DNA of 64,000 nucleotides from NCBI RefSeq assembly GCF_047345485.1, contig NZ_JBLFEN010000006.1, positions 62,001 through 126,000 on the forward strand, read 5' to 3'. Position numbers and translations under genes: made by a program. This document shows positions 45,313 through 53,909 of this stretch, in pieces. The notes under the pieces are model-generated. The model saw only the letters and a program-made list of their open reading frames with translations, had not been told where the DNA came from and searched no databases. Origin of the DNA: Jejuia sp047345485. Lineage in GTDB: Bacteria > Bacteroidota > Bacteroidia > Flavobacteriales > Flavobacteriaceae. Position 1 is the stretch's first letter. Each line of letters begins with the position of its first letter.

Positions 45313-46536
45313 ATGGGTTTAAAAGAAAATTTACATCAGTTTAAGGAAAAAAATAAAGATAAAAAATGGATACCTGCGTTTAATGCAATTCATACATTTT
45401 TATACTTGCCTAATGAAACCACTCATGGTGGTACACACATTAAGGTTGCTGACGATTTAAAACGTACAATGAATACTGTGATTATGGCTTTAGTGCCATG
45501 TTTAATATTTGGTATGTACAATGCAGGATATCAACACTACTTAGCTTTAGGAGAAATAGAAAGTGCAGAAGGTTTTTTAGGAGCTTCATTCTGGACACTA
45601 GATAACTTAATTGTAGGATTATGGCAGGTGTTACCACTTGTAGTCGTGTCTTATGGTGTTGGTTTAGCGGTAGAATTTGTTTTTGCTATTATTAAAGGTC
45701 ATGAAGTAGAGGAGGGTTACTTAGTAACAGGAATGTTAGTGCCTCTTATTGTACCTGTAGATATTCCATTATGGATGCTTGCAGTAGCAGTAATTTTTGG
45801 AGTAGTGATTGGTAAAGAAGTGTTTGGTGGTACAGGAATGAATATTCTTAATCCAGCATTAACTATTAGAGCATTTTTATTCTTTGCATATCCAACTTGG
45901 ATGTCTGGAGATAAAGTTTGGGTTCATGGTGCTGTAGAAAGAGACCAAATGATTGCTGATGGCGCTAACTTAGATGCTATTTCTGGTGAAACTATATTGG
46001 GGTCATACGCTCAAAATAATTCTGTAGTTTATGATTATTGGGATATGTTTTGGGGTATTATTCCTGGTTCTGTAGGAGAAACTTCAAAATTCCTAATCAT
46101 AATTGGTGCGTTATTCTTAATTTTTACGAAAATTGGAAGCTGGAGAATTATTGTATCCACACTAATAGGCGCATTAGTAATGGGACTAATATTTAACGGT
46201 GTTGTAGATGCGGGTTGGATTGGTGAATCAAGTAAATTTTATGGATTAATGAGTGTGCCGTTTTGGCAACATTTAATAATTGGTAGTATTTTATTTGGCG
46301 CTGTATATATGGCAACAGATCCTGTTACGGCATCGCAAACCAATAAAGGGAAATGGATTTATGGTTTTTTAATAGGATTTATCTCTATTATGATTCGCGT
46401 ATTTAATCCAGCTTATCCAGAAGGTGTGTTTTTAGCAATATTATTAATGAATGTATTTGCACCAACTATTGATCATTACGTGGTTCAAGGTAATGTGAAA
46501 AAACGAATGAAGCGTTTAAAAGTTAAAACTGCTTAA
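45313..46536 (+). CDS. nqrB: Na+-translocating NADH:quinone reductase subunit B
   Basis: The 407-residue membrane subunit has about ten helices. TRTMN-like KRTMNTVIMALVPCL opens the membrane part; GTGMNILNPALTIRAFLFFAYP and MATDPVTASQTNKGKW are conserved. FMN is attached to a Thr in a SGAT-type motif in characterised NqrB; here the corresponding sequence reads AISGETILG, so the Thr is kept and Ala is replaced by Glu. NqrB is the subunit thought to carry the sodium path. It begins 72 bases after nqrA. Confidence 0.93.
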   Translation: MGLKENLHQFKEKNKDKKWIPAFNAIHTFLYLPNETTHGGTHIKVADDLKRTMNTVIMALVPCLIFGMYNAGYQHYLALGEIESAEGFLGASFWTLDNLIVGLWQVLPLVVVSYGVGLAVEFVFAIIKGHEVEEGYLVTGMLVPLIVPVDIPLWMLAVAVIFGVVIGKEVFGGTGMNILNPALTIRAFLFFAYPTWMSGDKVWVHGAVERDQMIADGANLDAISGETILGSYAQNNSVVYDYWDMFWGIIPGSVGETSKFLIIIGALFLIFTKIGSWRIIVSTLIGALVMGLIFNGVVDAGWIGESSKFYGLMSVPFWQHLIIGSILFGAVYMATDPVTASQTNKGKWIYGFLIGFISIMIRVFNPAYPEGVFLAILLMNVFAPTIDHYVVQGNVKKRMKRLKVKTA

Positions 46537-46538
46537 TT

Positions 46539-47333
46539 ATGGAAAAAAGAACAGATAAAAATTCATATACTATCATATTTGCAATAGGTATGGTATTGGT
46601 TGTTGGGTCTTTGTTGGCTTATTTAGCGTCATCACTTAAACCACAAATTAGTGAAAATCAAAGACTAGAGAAACAACAAAATATCCTATATGCTATGGGT
46701 ATTAATGATAATGACGAAACGAGTGCAGTTTTTATTTCAACAGATAAAGCGCCAGAGGCATTCACCAATAATATAAACGATCAAATTGTAATAACAATTG
46801 ATGCAGATGGCAAGGTTATAAAAAATCAAACTCGCGATGAGTATTTTAATGAAACCAAGCAAGAGCCATATTTGATTGATATTAAAAAGCAAAAAAGTAA
46901 TGCTAAAAGTGGTGAATCTAGAAAATTACCGTTATTTATTGGTAAAAACGCCAAAGGAAAAATGGTTTATGTAGCTCCCATTTATGGAAAAGGTCTTTGG
47001 GACGCCATTTGGGGTTACATAGCAATGGATGAGAATATGGTAGTGCAAGGTGCTTATTTTGACCATAAGGGTGAAACGCCTGGACTTGGTGCTAATATTA
47101 AGCAACGTTATTTTATGGATGATTTTTATGGTGAACATTTACTCACTGAAAATGGAGCTTTTAAAGGTATTACCGTTGCAAAAGGAAATGCAGATCCAAA
47201 GAATAATGATAAAATGGATAATGAAGTAGATGCCATAGCGGGAGCTACAATTACAGGCGACGGAGTTTCAGCCATGATTAAAAGCGACTTGAAACTATAT
47301 AAGCCCTATTTTGATAATTTAAAAGGTAACTAA
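46539..47333 (+). CDS. nqrC: Na+-translocating NADH:quinone reductase subunit C
   Basis: The 264-residue protein has a single N-terminal helix (residues 11-31) and a periplasmic FMN-binding domain. It has GLWDAIWGYIAM, HKGETPGLGANI and the flavinylation site DAIAGATITGDGV, where the first Thr would carry FMN added by ApbE. It lies 2 bases after nqrB. Confidence 0.93.
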   Translation: MEKRTDKNSYTIIFAIGMVLVVGSLLAYLASSLKPQISENQRLEKQQNILYAMGINDNDETSAVFISTDKAPEAFTNNINDQIVITIDADGKVIKNQTRDEYFNETKQEPYLIDIKKQKSNAKSGESRKLPLFIGKNAKGKMVYVAPIYGKGLWDAIWGYIAMDENMVVQGAYFDHKGETPGLGANIKQRYFMDDFYGEHLLTENGAFKGITVAKGNADPKNNDKMDNEVDAIAGATITGDGVSAMIKSDLKLYKPYFDNLKGN

Positions 47334-47338
47334 AAACT

Positions 47339-47983
47339 ATGGGATTACTTTCAAAAAAAGACACGAAGTTAATTACTGATCCATTAGCTGATAATAACCC
47401 TATCACTATTCAGGTTTTAGGTATATGTTCAGCATTGGCAATTACTGCAGAGTTAGAAGCATCTATTGTAATGTCAGTTTCAGTATTATTTGTAATGGGC
47501 GTAGGTAATGTTGTTATCTCTTTAATGAGAAACATTATTCCTTCAAAAATTAGAATTATAGCACAACTTATTGTTGTAGCAACCTTAGTAATTATTGTAG
47601 ATTTAGTACTAAAAGCTTTTGCCTACGAATTGAGTAAAACTTTATCAGTATTCGTTGGACTTATTATTACTAATTGTATAATTATGGGGCGCTTCGAGGC
47701 ATTTGCATTAGGTAATGGCCCATGGCGATCGTTTTTAGATGGTATAGGAAACGCTTTAGGATATGCAGTAATATTGATTATGGTAGGCTTCTTTAGAGAG
47801 CTTCTAGGTTCTGGAACCTTATTAGGTATTCCAGTATTAGGAGATCCTATAGAAAAAACAGGATTATACGCTATAGGTTATGAAAATAACGGATTTATGC
47901 TTTTATCACCAATGGCATTAATTGTTGTAGGAATTATTATTTGGGTACAACGTACAAGAAATAAATCATTAGTAGAAGATTAA
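47339..47983 (+). CDS. nqrD: Na+-translocating NADH:quinone reductase subunit D
   Basis: The 214-residue protein has six predicted helices, with the conserved NPITIQVLGICSALAIT and TNCIIMGRFEAFA segments. The Cys residues in LGICSALA and TNCIIMG match those that share an iron centre with NqrE in the membrane. It lies 5 bases after nqrC. Confidence 0.93.
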   Translation: MGLLSKKDTKLITDPLADNNPITIQVLGICSALAITAELEASIVMSVSVLFVMGVGNVVISLMRNIIPSKIRIIAQLIVVATLVIIVDLVLKAFAYELSKTLSVFVGLIITNCIIMGRFEAFALGNGPWRSFLDGIGNALGYAVILIMVGFFRELLGSGTLLGIPVLGDPIEKTGLYAIGYENNGFMLLSPMALIVVGIIIWVQRTRNKSLVED

Positions 47984-47988
47984 GAGAT

Positions 47989-48708
47989 ATGGAACACGTA
48001 GAATTATTTTTTAAATCGATATTTATAGATAACATGGTATTCGCAACCTTTTTAGGTATGTGTTCTTACCTAGCAGTATCTAAAAAAGTAAGTACAGCAG
48101 TTGGATTAGGTGCAGCTGTAATTTTTGTATTAGCTATAACAGTGCCTTTAAACTGGCTATTAGATCAATATTTATTACAACCTGGAGCCTTAACTTGGTT
48201 AGGTCCAGAATATATAGACTTCGATTTAAGCTTTTTATCCTTTATCATGTTTATTGCAACAATTGCAACCATGGTACAGTTAGTTGAAATTGTAGTAGAG
48301 AAGTTCTCACCATCATTATACAACTCACTAGGTATATTTTTACCACTTATTGCTGTTAATTGTGCAATTTTAGGTGGTTCGTTATTTATGCAATCTCGCG
48401 AAATAGCAACTCTTGGGCTAGCTACTACCTATGGAATAGGTTCAGGTATTGGTTGGTTTTTAGCAATTTTAGCTATAGCAGCTATTAGAGAAAAAATTAG
48501 ATACTCAAGTGTACCACCTGCATTAAGAGGCTTAGGTATTACCTTTATAATTACAGGTTTAATGGCAATTGGTTTTATGAGTTTTGGTGGCATGTTAACA
48601 GGCGGTGATGAAGAAGCAGCTAAAGAAGATAAGGTTGTTGAAACAGAAGTGATAGAGAATACCTCTAAGGATAAAGTAGTAGCTAACAACATATTAATAA
48701 ATAAGTAA
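47989..48708 (+). CDS. nqrE: Na+-translocating NADH:quinone reductase subunit E with extended tail
   Basis: The 239-residue protein has six helices as in NqrE, with FLGMCSYLAVSK and AVNCAILGGSLFM holding the iron-centre cysteines. The canonical subunit ends near residue 200. Here about 40 further residues follow (GGDEEAAKEDKVVETEVIEN...), hydrophilic, rich in Glu, Lys and Val, and probably cytosolic or periplasmic disordered tail. The next gene begins 1 base after its stop. Confidence 0.92.
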   Translation: MEHVELFFKSIFIDNMVFATFLGMCSYLAVSKKVSTAVGLGAAVIFVLAITVPLNWLLDQYLLQPGALTWLGPEYIDFDLSFLSFIMFIATIATMVQLVEIVVEKFSPSLYNSLGIFLPLIAVNCAILGGSLFMQSREIATLGLATTYGIGSGIGWFLAILAIAAIREKIRYSSVPPALRGLGITFIITGLMAIGFMSFGGMLTGGDEEAAKEDKVVETEVIENTSKDKVVANNILINK

Positions 48709-48709
48709 C

Positions 48710-50017
48710 ATGATATTAGCAGCAGGAACGTTAGGAACAGTATTAGCAACAGTAACAGCTTTTTTAGTGATTACGTTGTTACTAGTGGCTTTACTTCTAT
48801 TTGTAAAGCAAAAATTATCACCATCGGGTCCAGTAAAGATTACGATTAATGGTGAAAAAGAAATTGAAGTAGCATCGGGTGGTACATTGTTGTCTACACT
48901 TGGAGGGAACAAAATCTTCTTACCATCTGCTTGTGGAGGTGGCGGAACATGTATTCAATGTGAATGTCATGTCTTAGAAGGCGGTGGTGAAGCGTTGCCT
49001 ACTGAAACACCTCATTTCTCAAGAAAAGAGCTGAAACATGGTGCACGATTAGCTTGCCAAGTTAAAGTAAAACAAGATATGAATATTACCATACCTGAAG
49101 AGGTTTTTGGTATTAAAAAATGGGAAGCTACCGTTGTTAGAAATTATAACGTAGCCTCTTTTATTAAAGAATTTGTAGTTGAAATCCCAGAAGATATGGG
49201 ATATAAAGCTGGTGGGTATATTCAAATCGAAATTCCTGAGTGTGAAATTAAGTATCAAGATATAGACATTACAGCACATCCAGAGGAACACGATACTCCT
49301 GATAAATTTCAGGCAGAGTGGGATAAATTTGGTTTATGGCCATTAATTATGAAGAACGGTGAAACTGTTGAAAGAGCCTATTCTATGGCGTCTTATCCAG
49401 CAGAGGGTCGTGAGATCATGCTAAATGTTCGTATTGCAACGCCACCATGGGATCGTTCTAAAAACTGTTGGATGGATGTAAACCCAGGTGTAGCATCATC
49501 ATATATATTTGCGCAAAAACCAGGCGATAAAGTAACTATTTCAGGACCTTACGGTGAATTTTTTATCAACGAGTCTGAAAGTGAAATGCTTTACGTAGGT
49601 GGTGGTGCAGGAATGGCACCAATGCGTTCTCACCTATACCACTTATTCAAAACTTTAAAAACAGGAAGAAAAGTAACATATTGGTATGGTGGACGCTCTA
49701 AACGTGAGTTATTCTATTTGGATCATTTTGAACAATTAGAAAAAGAGTTTCCAAACTTTAAATTCTATTTGGCGTTATCTGAACCAATGGAAGAAGATAA
49801 TTGGAAAGTAAAAGAGGATATTGATGCGTCAGGAGACGGTTTTGTAGGGTTTATTCATAATTGTGTAATAGATAATTATTTAAGCAAGCATGAGTCGCCA
49901 GAAGATATAGAATTATATTTTTGTGGGCCACCGTTAATGAATAAGGCTGTTCAAAAAATGGGTGAAGATTTTGGTATCCCAGATGAGCATATTAGATTCG
50001 ATGACTTTGGAGGTTAA
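48710..50017 (+). CDS. nqrF: Na+-translocating NADH:quinone reductase subunit F
   Basis: The 435-residue NADH-oxidising subunit has an N-terminal helix (about 5-27) and a 2Fe-2S domain with Cys in SACGGGGTCIQCEC and ARLACQV. A ferredoxin-reductase-type module follows, with FAD motif ERAYSMASYP, the ISGPYGEF motif, NAD-binding GGGAGMAPMRSHL and the C-terminal YFCGPPLMN. It passes electrons from NADH to the FMN of NqrC. It is the last gene of the operon; a terminator follows. Confidence 0.95.
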   Translation: MILAAGTLGTVLATVTAFLVITLLLVALLLFVKQKLSPSGPVKITINGEKEIEVASGGTLLSTLGGNKIFLPSACGGGGTCIQCECHVLEGGGEALPTETPHFSRKELKHGARLACQVKVKQDMNITIPEEVFGIKKWEATVVRNYNVASFIKEFVVEIPEDMGYKAGGYIQIEIPECEIKYQDIDITAHPEEHDTPDKFQAEWDKFGLWPLIMKNGETVERAYSMASYPAEGREIMLNVRIATPPWDRSKNCWMDVNPGVASSYIFAQKPGDKVTISGPYGEFFINESESEMLYVGGGAGMAPMRSHLYHLFKTLKTGRKVTYWYGGRSKRELFYLDHFEQLEKEFPNFKFYLALSEPMEEDNWKVKEDIDASGDGFVGFIHNCVIDNYLSKHESPEDIELYFCGPPLMNKAVQKMGEDFGIPDEHIRFDDFGG

Positions 50018-50037
50018 ACTTCAGAATGATATAAAAT

Positions 50038-50067
50038 AAAAACCAACTCAATTAGAGTTGGTTTTTT
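50038..50067 (+). terminator. terminator of the nqr operon
   Basis: AAAACCAACTC and GAGTTGGTTTT form an 11-base stem around a 5-base loop, ending in a run of T's, 21 bases after the nqrF stop. It can also serve the convergent gene at 50089. Confidence 0.88.
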
Positions 50068-50088
50068 TATGTTTGAACTTAATTTAAA

Positions 50089-50538
50089 TTATACGAGTTG
50101 ATATTTAGGTTTTTCATTTTCAACTTCAAATAATCTCGTATAATCCATTATATTTTTCACACCATCTAATTCACAGATAAATTCAATAACTGCCGCTAAA
50201 CCCTCAAAAAGGATGTTTTTATCAGTAGAGTTGTCTGGTTTACTGTTTTCATAATGTAAGGGCACTTGAAACCCACAAGCTTTTAAAAATGTATGCTCAA
50301 TTTTAAGTAATTCTAACGGTGTATATCCGTTAAATGTTCTACCTAAGTTTTGATGCACCTTACCAACGTAATTTAGCACTAAGCTTCCATGGCTGTCGGA
50401 TAAATGTTTCCAGCTATCCGTATTGTCTAAAATATTACCTACTGCACACTGCTGGCAACATTCAGGGTAAAGTGTATTGTTATGAAAAGCAGTATATAGT
50501 TTTTGTATAGCAGCTTCTAGTCGTGGTGAAGTTTTCAT
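50089..50538 (-). CDS. conserved flavobacterial protein beside nqrF, Cys-rich N-terminus
   Basis: The 149-residue soluble protein has a Cys-Cys-x-x-Cys cluster (PECCQQCAVG, about residues 25-34) and further single Cys in KACGFQ and FICELDG. The remainder is helical. I do not recognise a family name. It is convergent to nqrF and followed on the other side by a DUF4846 gene. The cysteine group would suit metal or Fe-S binding, so a link to NQR iron-centre assembly is possible, but this is a guess from position. Confidence 0.7.
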   Translation of the reverse strand: MKTSPRLEAAIQKLYTAFHNNTLYPECCQQCAVGNILDNTDSWKHLSDSHGSLVLNYVGKVHQNLGRTFNGYTPLELLKIEHTFLKACGFQVPLHYENSKPDNSTDKNILFEGLAAVIEFICELDGVKNIMDYTRLFEVENEKPKYQLV

Positions 50539-50649
50539 AAAACAAATTTTTTACTTCAAGTTACTAATTTTTTTAAATTTAGCTATTAAATTAATTTTAA
50601 AATTTTCTAGTATCATACGAAAGTTAACTTTTAAATCGTTGTTTTTAGT

Positions 50650-51519
50650 ATGAAGAGAGTTTTGTTTTTCGTTCTTTTTACCGTCATAGTTGGTGCACTA
50701 GTTTACATATATCAACCAATTAAAACCACACCAAATGCAATAGTATCTGTTGTAAAACCCTCTAGTCTTTTAAATAGGGATAGTTTAACCATAAAATCTA
50801 GAGTTAATGTTCCTAAAGGCTATAAAAGAGTAGCCTATGCAAAAGGTTCATTTCAAGACTATCTAAGAAATTATAAATTAAAACCTTCTGGCACCAAAAT
50901 CATAAACTACGATAACTCCGAGTACTTTTGGCAACAAGGTCATATTGGAATTTTAGATGTTCCTGTACCAAAAAATGGCTTGCAACAATGCGCCGATGCT
51001 TTAATACGGGTACGAAGTGAATACTTGTGGGATAGTAATAGAAAACATGAGATAGGTTTTAATTTTACCTCAGGTCATTATTGCTCTTGGACAAAATATG
51101 CTGAAGGATACAGGCCAAAAATTAAAGGTAATAAAGTTACATTTCATAAAATGGCTTCTAAAAACAATTCAAAAGCAAATTTTTACAAGTATTTAAATTT
51201 AATTTATACCTATTCTGGAACCTTGTCTCTTTATCACGAGCTTCCCAAGATTAATAACGTTAAAAATCTTAAAATTGGAGATATGCTTATTATTGGTGGA
51301 TCACCAGGACACATTGTAATGATTTGTGATGAAGTTGTAAATACCCAAGGCGATAAATTATTTTTACTCTTCCAAGGTAATACTCCAGCCCAAAGTGTGC
51401 ATTTGGTTAAAAATTTAGAAGACCATAATATTTCTCCATGGTATCATTTACAAAAGGATGCTGTTATACCAGTGTCTAACTATACGTTTTATGATTCTAA
51501 GTTTGTAAGGTTTAAATAA
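50650..51519 (+). CDS. DUF4846 exported protein
   Basis: The 289-residue protein has an N-terminal membrane anchor or signal (MKRVLFFVLFTVIVGALVYIY). The mature part matches DUF4846: RVNVPKGYKRVAYAKGSFQDYLRN, GILDVPVPKNGLQQCADALIRVRSEYLW, and GDMLIIGGSPGHIVMICDE with GNTPAQSVH. The family has no established reaction. The GDMLIIGGSPGHIVM segment with its His resembles the His motif of NlpC/CHAP-like hydrolases, so peptidoglycan or amidase activity is possible but unproven. Confidence 0.8.
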   Translation: MKRVLFFVLFTVIVGALVYIYQPIKTTPNAIVSVVKPSSLLNRDSLTIKSRVNVPKGYKRVAYAKGSFQDYLRNYKLKPSGTKIINYDNSEYFWQQGHIGILDVPVPKNGLQQCADALIRVRSEYLWDSNRKHEIGFNFTSGHYCSWTKYAEGYRPKIKGNKVTFHKMASKNNSKANFYKYLNLIYTYSGTLSLYHELPKINNVKNLKIGDMLIIGGSPGHIVMICDEVVNTQGDKLFLLFQGNTPAQSVHLVKNLEDHNISPWYHLQKDAVIPVSNYTFYDSKFVRFK

Positions 51520-51656
51520 AGAGATTTTGTTTTCTATATTATAACAATGTTTATGTATACGATCCCTCAAATTTAAGACCTATCTTACAGCATCAAAATT
51601 TTTGATAATATAAAGTAATACTAAAGTTTTATAAGCATTTATAGTATTTTTGCAAT

Positions 51657-52034
51657 ATGAGTAAACCACTTTCTAAACAAGAATTACATAACCTTGCAAT
51701 GAACCATGTTGGAGAAGATTTAGAGCAACGCGGTTTTGAGTTTGTTGCTATAAATAGTAAGTTGAAAAAGCACCCACAGTTTGTTTGTATAGATAAAAAC
51801 AGTCAGTATTTTTTTGTGGTAGTTCGTGCAGTTGTTTTACCAGAAAACCCTAATAATTACGATATTGTTTGGATGGAATCTTTTAAAAAACATGCTTTTG
51901 AGAAAGAGGCTAAAGTCTTGTATGCTGGAGTTGGTTTAGGTAACCCCAATGGAGAGGATTTACCGTTATATTTAAATGAAGACTATTTAATTGAGTACAA
52001 CGGAATCCAATATATAGATTCAAATTTAAATTAA
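51657..52034 (+). CDS. conserved small protein co-transcribed with apbE
   Basis: The 125-residue soluble protein (KQELHNLAMNHVGEDLEQRGFEFVAI, then QYFFVVVRAVVLPENPNNYD) is known across Flavobacteriaceae. It is often mislabelled as NQR subunit F, although no cofactor motif is present. Its stop codon is directly followed by the apbE start, so the two are coupled. A TATTTTTG -7-like box lies at 51645-51652, only about 5 bases before the ATG, which would give an almost leaderless mRNA if used. The function is unknown. Confidence 0.75.
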   Translation: MSKPLSKQELHNLAMNHVGEDLEQRGFEFVAINSKLKKHPQFVCIDKNSQYFFVVVRAVVLPENPNNYDIVWMESFKKHAFEKEAKVLYAGVGLGNPNGEDLPLYLNEDYLIEYNGIQYIDSNLN

Positions 52035-53030
52035 ATGAAAAGATTTTTCTATTACGTTTCGATCTTCACTTTTGTTATGTCATGTAAGACAGAACAAAAA
52101 CAAAGTACAAAAGAACTTGAAAATATAAAGTTATCAGGGGTGGTTTTTGGTACATCGTACAAGGCTATTTATAGTTCTGAAGTAGATTATACAAATCAAT
52201 TTGACAGCTTATTTGCTGTAATTAACACATCATTATCTACATATATTTCTGACTCTGATATTTCAAAAATAAATAGAAATGAAGATGTAGTAATTGACAA
52301 ACACTTTGAAAATGTATTTTTAAAATCAAAAGAAATTTTTAAAAGGACAAATGGTTTTTTTGATCCCACTATAGGTGATGTGGTCAATGCTTGGAATTTT
52401 GGAGCAAATAAGAATAAATTTATTACAGATAGTGTTACAATTGAAAATTTGATGACATCAGTCGGGTTTAATAAAGTGACGTTGATAGATAAAAAGATAG
52501 TAAAACAACCAAATGCATATTTAGAATTTAATGCTATAGCTAAAGGCTACGGTGTTGATGTTATTGCTCAATTTTTAGAGAATAAAAATATTAGTAATTA
52601 TTTAATAGAAATTGGGGGTGAAATTCGTGTTAAGGGTAAAAACAAAGAAAAAGATAAACCATGGCGCGTAGGTTTAGATGAGCCAAGATTTGATGGAGAT
52701 CAATCGGTTTTTAAAGCTATAAGTTTGAAAGATGAAGCTATGGCAACATCAGGGACTTATCGAAAATTTAAAGTTGATGAAGATGGTAATAAGTATGCGC
52801 ATATTATTAATACAAAAACTGGCTATCCTACAAAGACAAATATTTTAAGTGTGTCTGTAATAGCTGAAGATTGTATGACTGCCGATGGGTATGCTACTGC
52901 TTTTCAGGCTATGGGACTTGATGGCGTTAAACCCTTTTTAGAAAACAACATAAAACTTAAAGCTTTTTTGATTTTTGAAAATGATAATAATGAGTTAGAA
53001 ACTTTAACATTAAATGGCTTTCCAGAATAG
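52035..53030 (+). CDS. apbE: FAD:protein FMN transferase lipoprotein
   Basis: The 331-residue product has a lipoprotein signal (TFVMSC, Cys17) followed by an ApbE domain: VVFGTSYKAIY, FDPTIGDVVNAW, YLIEIGGEIRVKG and the metal-binding SVIAEDCMTADGYATAFQAMG. It covalently attaches FMN from FAD to Thr in the SGAT-type motifs of NqrB and NqrC in the periplasm. The closeness to the nqr operon supports this. It is co-transcribed with the small gene at 51657. Confidence 0.92.
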   Translation: MKRFFYYVSIFTFVMSCKTEQKQSTKELENIKLSGVVFGTSYKAIYSSEVDYTNQFDSLFAVINTSLSTYISDSDISKINRNEDVVIDKHFENVFLKSKEIFKRTNGFFDPTIGDVVNAWNFGANKNKFITDSVTIENLMTSVGFNKVTLIDKKIVKQPNAYLEFNAIAKGYGVDVIAQFLENKNISNYLIEIGGEIRVKGKNKEKDKPWRVGLDEPRFDGDQSVFKAISLKDEAMATSGTYRKFKVDEDGNKYAHIINTKTGYPTKTNILSVSVIAEDCMTADGYATAFQAMGLDGVKPFLENNIKLKAFLIFENDNNELETLTLNGFPE

Positions 53031-53103
53031 ATGATAAAGATAATTGTGACTTATCGATAAAAAAAGTGTCTTATAAATAGCTATTGATCATTTAATTATA
53101 AAG

Positions 53104-53139
53104 AAGTTGCTCTAATATTATATTAAAGCAACTTTTTTT
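53104..53139. terminator. terminator after apbE
   Basis: AAGTTGCT (53104-53111) and AGCAACTT (53127-53134) form an 8-base stem followed by T's. It touches the end of the convergent methyltransferase gene and probably ends both transcripts. Confidence 0.75.
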
Positions 53140-53902
53140 ATTTATAAACTACAGGAATGATTTCACCTTTTGCCAAACAATATTTTTTTATCACATCCGC
53201 GGAAAGCATAGCTGTATAGTCAACTTCGGTAACCTTAAAACCTACGTCTCGAAGCATATCAAAATAATCAATACCGTAAATACGCACATGGTCGTATTGT
53301 CCAAATATTTTAGCACGTTCTTTTTTGTCAGTAATAGTATTATCCTCAAAAGTAACGTCCCGATTTAAATCTTGCGGAATTTGAAAAACACCATAACCAC
53401 CAGGTTTCATAACTCTGTATAATTCTTGCATTGCTTTAGTGTCATCTGGAATATGCTCTAACACGTGGTTGCAAAGGATGATATCATAACTATTATCTTC
53501 AAACGGTAGGTTGCAAATATCGGCTTTTACATCAGCAATAGGTGATACTAAATCTGTGGTGGTATAATCCAGATTATCTAGTTTTCTAAATCGTTTTAAA
53601 AAACATTGTTCTGGAGCAAAATGTAGTACCTTTTTGTTTGATGAGAAAAAATCAGTTTCATTTTTCAAGTAAAGCCATAATAATCTATGACGTTCTAAAG
53701 ACAGAGTGGAAGGCGATAATACATTGCTACGCTGCGTGCCATAACCATAAGGTAAAAAGGTTCTAAAACTCTTGCCATCTATGGGGTCTGTGAATTTATT
53801 TCCTTTTAAAAAGAATACTAAAATTGGGCGTACAATATAGCTTAACCTAATTAGTAGGGGTCTGGGGACTAGATTTAGAGTTAATTTGAAGAGTTTCTTC
53901 AT
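53138..53902 (-). CDS. class I SAM-dependent methyltransferase
   Basis: The 254-residue protein has a hydrophobic, basic N-terminus of about 35 residues, then a methyltransferase domain: VLHFAPEQCFLKRF, DICNLPFEDNSYDIILCNHVLEHIPDD (motif around the acidic and LEHI segments) and ELYRVMKPGGYGVFQIP. Substrate is unknown. It follows map by 7 bases and may be transcribed from the HAD phosphatase promoter, so these three form a unit. The glycine-rich motif I is weak. Confidence 0.8.
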   Translation of the reverse strand: MKKLFKLTLNLVPRPLLIRLSYIVRPILVFFLKGNKFTDPIDGKSFRTFLPYGYGTQRSNVLSPSTLSLERHRLLWLYLKNETDFFSSNKKVLHFAPEQCFLKRFRKLDNLDYTTTDLVSPIADVKADICNLPFEDNSYDIILCNHVLEHIPDDTKAMQELYRVMKPGGYGVFQIPQDLNRDVTFEDNTITDKKERAKIFGQYDHVRIYGIDYFDMLRDVGFKVTEVDYTAMLSADVIKKYCLAKGEIIPVVYK

Positions 53903-53909
53903 AAGAAAC

